From positions 22,685 to 86,684 of the forward strand of contig JAKIUY010000004.1 in assembly GCA_021647315.1 (NCBI GenBank): a DNA stretch of 64,000 bases. The letters are read 5' to 3'. This document shows, in pieces, positions 62,846-64,000 of this stretch. The translations under genes and the position numbers were made by a program. The notes under the pieces are model-generated. The model did not search any database. It worked only from the letters and a program-made list of their open reading frames with translations, and was not told where the DNA came from. Positions within the stretch are counted from its first letter, which is position 1. Each line of letters begins with the position of its first letter. Source of the DNA: Victivallaceae bacterium (GTDB lineage: Bacteria; Verrucomicrobiota; Lentisphaeria; Victivallales; Victivallaceae).

Positions 62846-63751
62846 CTACCCCCGCAAGACTTTATGAATCAGATTCTCCAGAGTAATAACCCCCAGCAGA
62901 CGGCGTTGTTCGTCCACCACAAAAATTGTTTCCGCCTCTTTCTTCACTAAACTGATGGTCAACTGAATTAATGGCGTATCCGGTGAAATAACCCTTTGAG
63001 GTTTAGTCATATTATCTTGAACAGTCGCATTGTCTTCGGTATCAATAATCTTCTGGAATGGTTCAAAACTAGACAGAAAGTTAATATTATCCATCATCAT
63101 GATATATTCAGGAACACACACTTTAATCAATTCCAATGAATTAAGGACGCCGATAAGTTTACCATCATCGTCGAGTACCGGCAATCTAGTTGCCGCGCCG
63201 GTAAAGGTATTTAGCGCCACCTTCATTTTATCATCCGGCTTAAGCGATAAAAATGTACTGTACATCACATCTTCAGCCGTAATATCTTTTTTAAGTTCAA
63301 CTTTATCGCGTTCTAATAGAGCGATAAACTCTTCAGCTGTTGCAATACCTGAAGCATTTTCAAGGTGTGCCGACTGACTGAAATAACGGGTAAAAGCTGA
63401 AAGAGCTTTGAGATAAATATCAGAGGTGTTATTTGAGATTAATGACATCACCACAATCTGCGTCGGTTTCAAGTCACTCTCTTTTAACATTACCGGTTCA
63501 GCCAGCAAGCCAACGATAATATGCAGATCATTGAGTTCAGGCAGGCGCAGATGAGGGATAACTACCCCTTCATAAGGGATATTCATCATATCTTCACTAT
63601 CCATCATCTGTTTGACGTAGACGCCACAATCATATTCAAGATCAAAAAATTCAGTTGCCTGTTTCAATATATACAAATATATCTCTTCACGACTGCCGAC
63701 AGGGACATTGCAGATAATCTTTTTCGGATCCAGTATTGATGCAAGTTTCAT
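62846..63751 (-). CDS. PTS EIIA-like domain fused to a CBS pair
   Basis: 301 residues. The first ~150 form a PTS IIA-2 (fructose/mannitol-type) domain, with the phosphorylatable His in VIPHLRLPELNDL (His67). Residues about 165-290 contain two CBS motifs (TFLSLKPDDKMKVALNTFTG, RLLGVITLENLIHKVL) that usually bind adenine nucleotides. No EIIB or EIIC is adjacent; instead the gene precedes an ion transporter by 2 bp. It may couple PTS phosphorylation or energy charge to that transporter's activity. Confidence 0.85.
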   Translation of the reverse strand: MKLASILDPKKIICNVPVGSREEIYLYILKQATEFFDLEYDCGVYVKQMMDSEDMMNIPYEGVVIPHLRLPELNDLHIIVGLLAEPVMLKESDLKPTQIVVMSLISNNTSDIYLKALSAFTRYFSQSAHLENASGIATAEEFIALLERDKVELKKDITAEDVMYSTFLSLKPDDKMKVALNTFTGAATRLPVLDDDGKLIGVLNSLELIKVCVPEYIMMMDNINFLSSFEPFQKIIDTEDNATVQDNMTKPQRVISPDTPLIQLTISLVKKEAETIFVVDEQRRLLGVITLENLIHKVLRG

Positions 63752-63811
63752 ATTTATCCTTTGGTGAAGTTATCAATTTTCTTTAGTATTGAACAGCCCT
63801 AGGCTAAAAAC

Positions 63812-63875
63812 GGAGGGCGAAAGTCCCTTGAGCTACGGACGTCTGCCCGTTTTTCTCAAGCGGAACGCTTAAGCT
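63812..63875. repeat. Mixed repeat: GGAGGGCGAAAGTCCCTTG core plus CTCAAGCGGAACGCTTAAGCT
   Basis: The first part shares its 23-bp core with MITE copies A and B; the second matches the 44642-44662 hairpin. No gene is seen from 63752 to the window end; sequence past 63900 may hold part of one beyond the edge. Confidence 0.6.
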
Positions 63876-64000
63876 CCCATGAGAAGGTCATTGTCAAGCC
63901 CCCGATTAACATTTGTCTAAATTTTTCTATGTCCTGCTCCCATCCGCATTCTTTTTATTGGCCACCATAGCCTGATGCACGTTGGTGTCCTGTCTTGGTG

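Noticed and set aside
1..64000. tRNA, rRNA or riboswitch
   Set aside because: No cloverleaf, rRNA-like stretch or known riboswitch core was recognised by eye; a covariance-model scan would be needed to be certain.

Overview
The window reads as an anaerobe-like bacterium of the PVC group, most plausibly Lentisphaerota (Victivallales-like). This rests on gene content rather than a marker gene: an unsplit C-x-P-x-R sulfatase, a Gfo/Idh plus dehydrogenase plus GntR/LacI-hybrid catabolic cluster, L-fucose isomerase, large double esterases, a Na+-pumping oxaloacetate decarboxylase, a long PurF, an archaeal-type PurO, and many palindromic intergenic repeats. No rRNA, tRNA, CRISPR array or complete IS was seen.

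Layout. 0.2-3.4 kb: a membrane-fusion protein and a cellulose-synthase-like GT2 with a C-terminal PilZ domain (c-di-GMP-responsive exopolysaccharide module). 3.4-6.7 kb: repeat-rich region with two MITE-like elements, a transposase remnant, a secreted GH26-like glycosidase and a DUF6788-like ORF. 7-12.2 kb: AraC regulator divergent from a sulfatase and an esterase-glycosidase fusion, then a UGA-interrupted pseudogene. 12.8-17.6 kb: type-2 ileS, a HepT/MntA toxin-antitoxin pair and a membrane protein. 18-21.6 kb: Gfo/Idh oxidoreductase, MDR dehydrogenase and GntR regulator. 21.8-24.8 kb: an orphan mraZ with a striking 10-bp-phased operator, a small exported protein, an alkyltransferase and an SPFH lipoprotein. 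25-33.7 kb: housekeeping genes on the minus strand (rluA-type, obg, rpmA, ispG, rseP, carA, purF). 34-42.4 kb: double alpha/beta hydrolase, fucI, purO, a Rep/PcrA helicase and a decayed ABC exporter. 42.4-49 kb: rsmE, a DUF790/Bax1-like nuclease, an unusual gltX, a VapC remnant and a TolC-like lipoprotein. 49-54 kb: oadG-oadA-oadB and birA. 54-64 kb: msrBA, radical SAM, SGNH hydrolase, a Cache-PAS-DUF294 sensor, GNAT, a broken RAYT, and an ion transporter paired with an EIIA-CBS protein.

Working together. Sulfatase, esterases, glycosidases, fucose isomerase and the oxidoreductases fit breakdown of sulfated, esterified, fucose-containing glycans. The oad operon would turn oxaloacetate decarboxylation into a sodium gradient, with birA beside it supplying the biotin ligase. 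PurF, PurO and CarA are scattered nucleotide-synthesis genes.

The most unusual signals are non-coding: (1) short tandem arrays, mostly heptamers, that start at or run into the stop codons of unrelated genes at eight loci; (2) the MraZ box array; (3) a 15-bp palindrome shared by the exopolysaccharide and oad promoter regions; (4) several families of hairpin repeats together with a RAYT relative that has lost its catalytic HUH segment. All functional statements come from reading sequence and remembered family motifs; no search or alignment was run.
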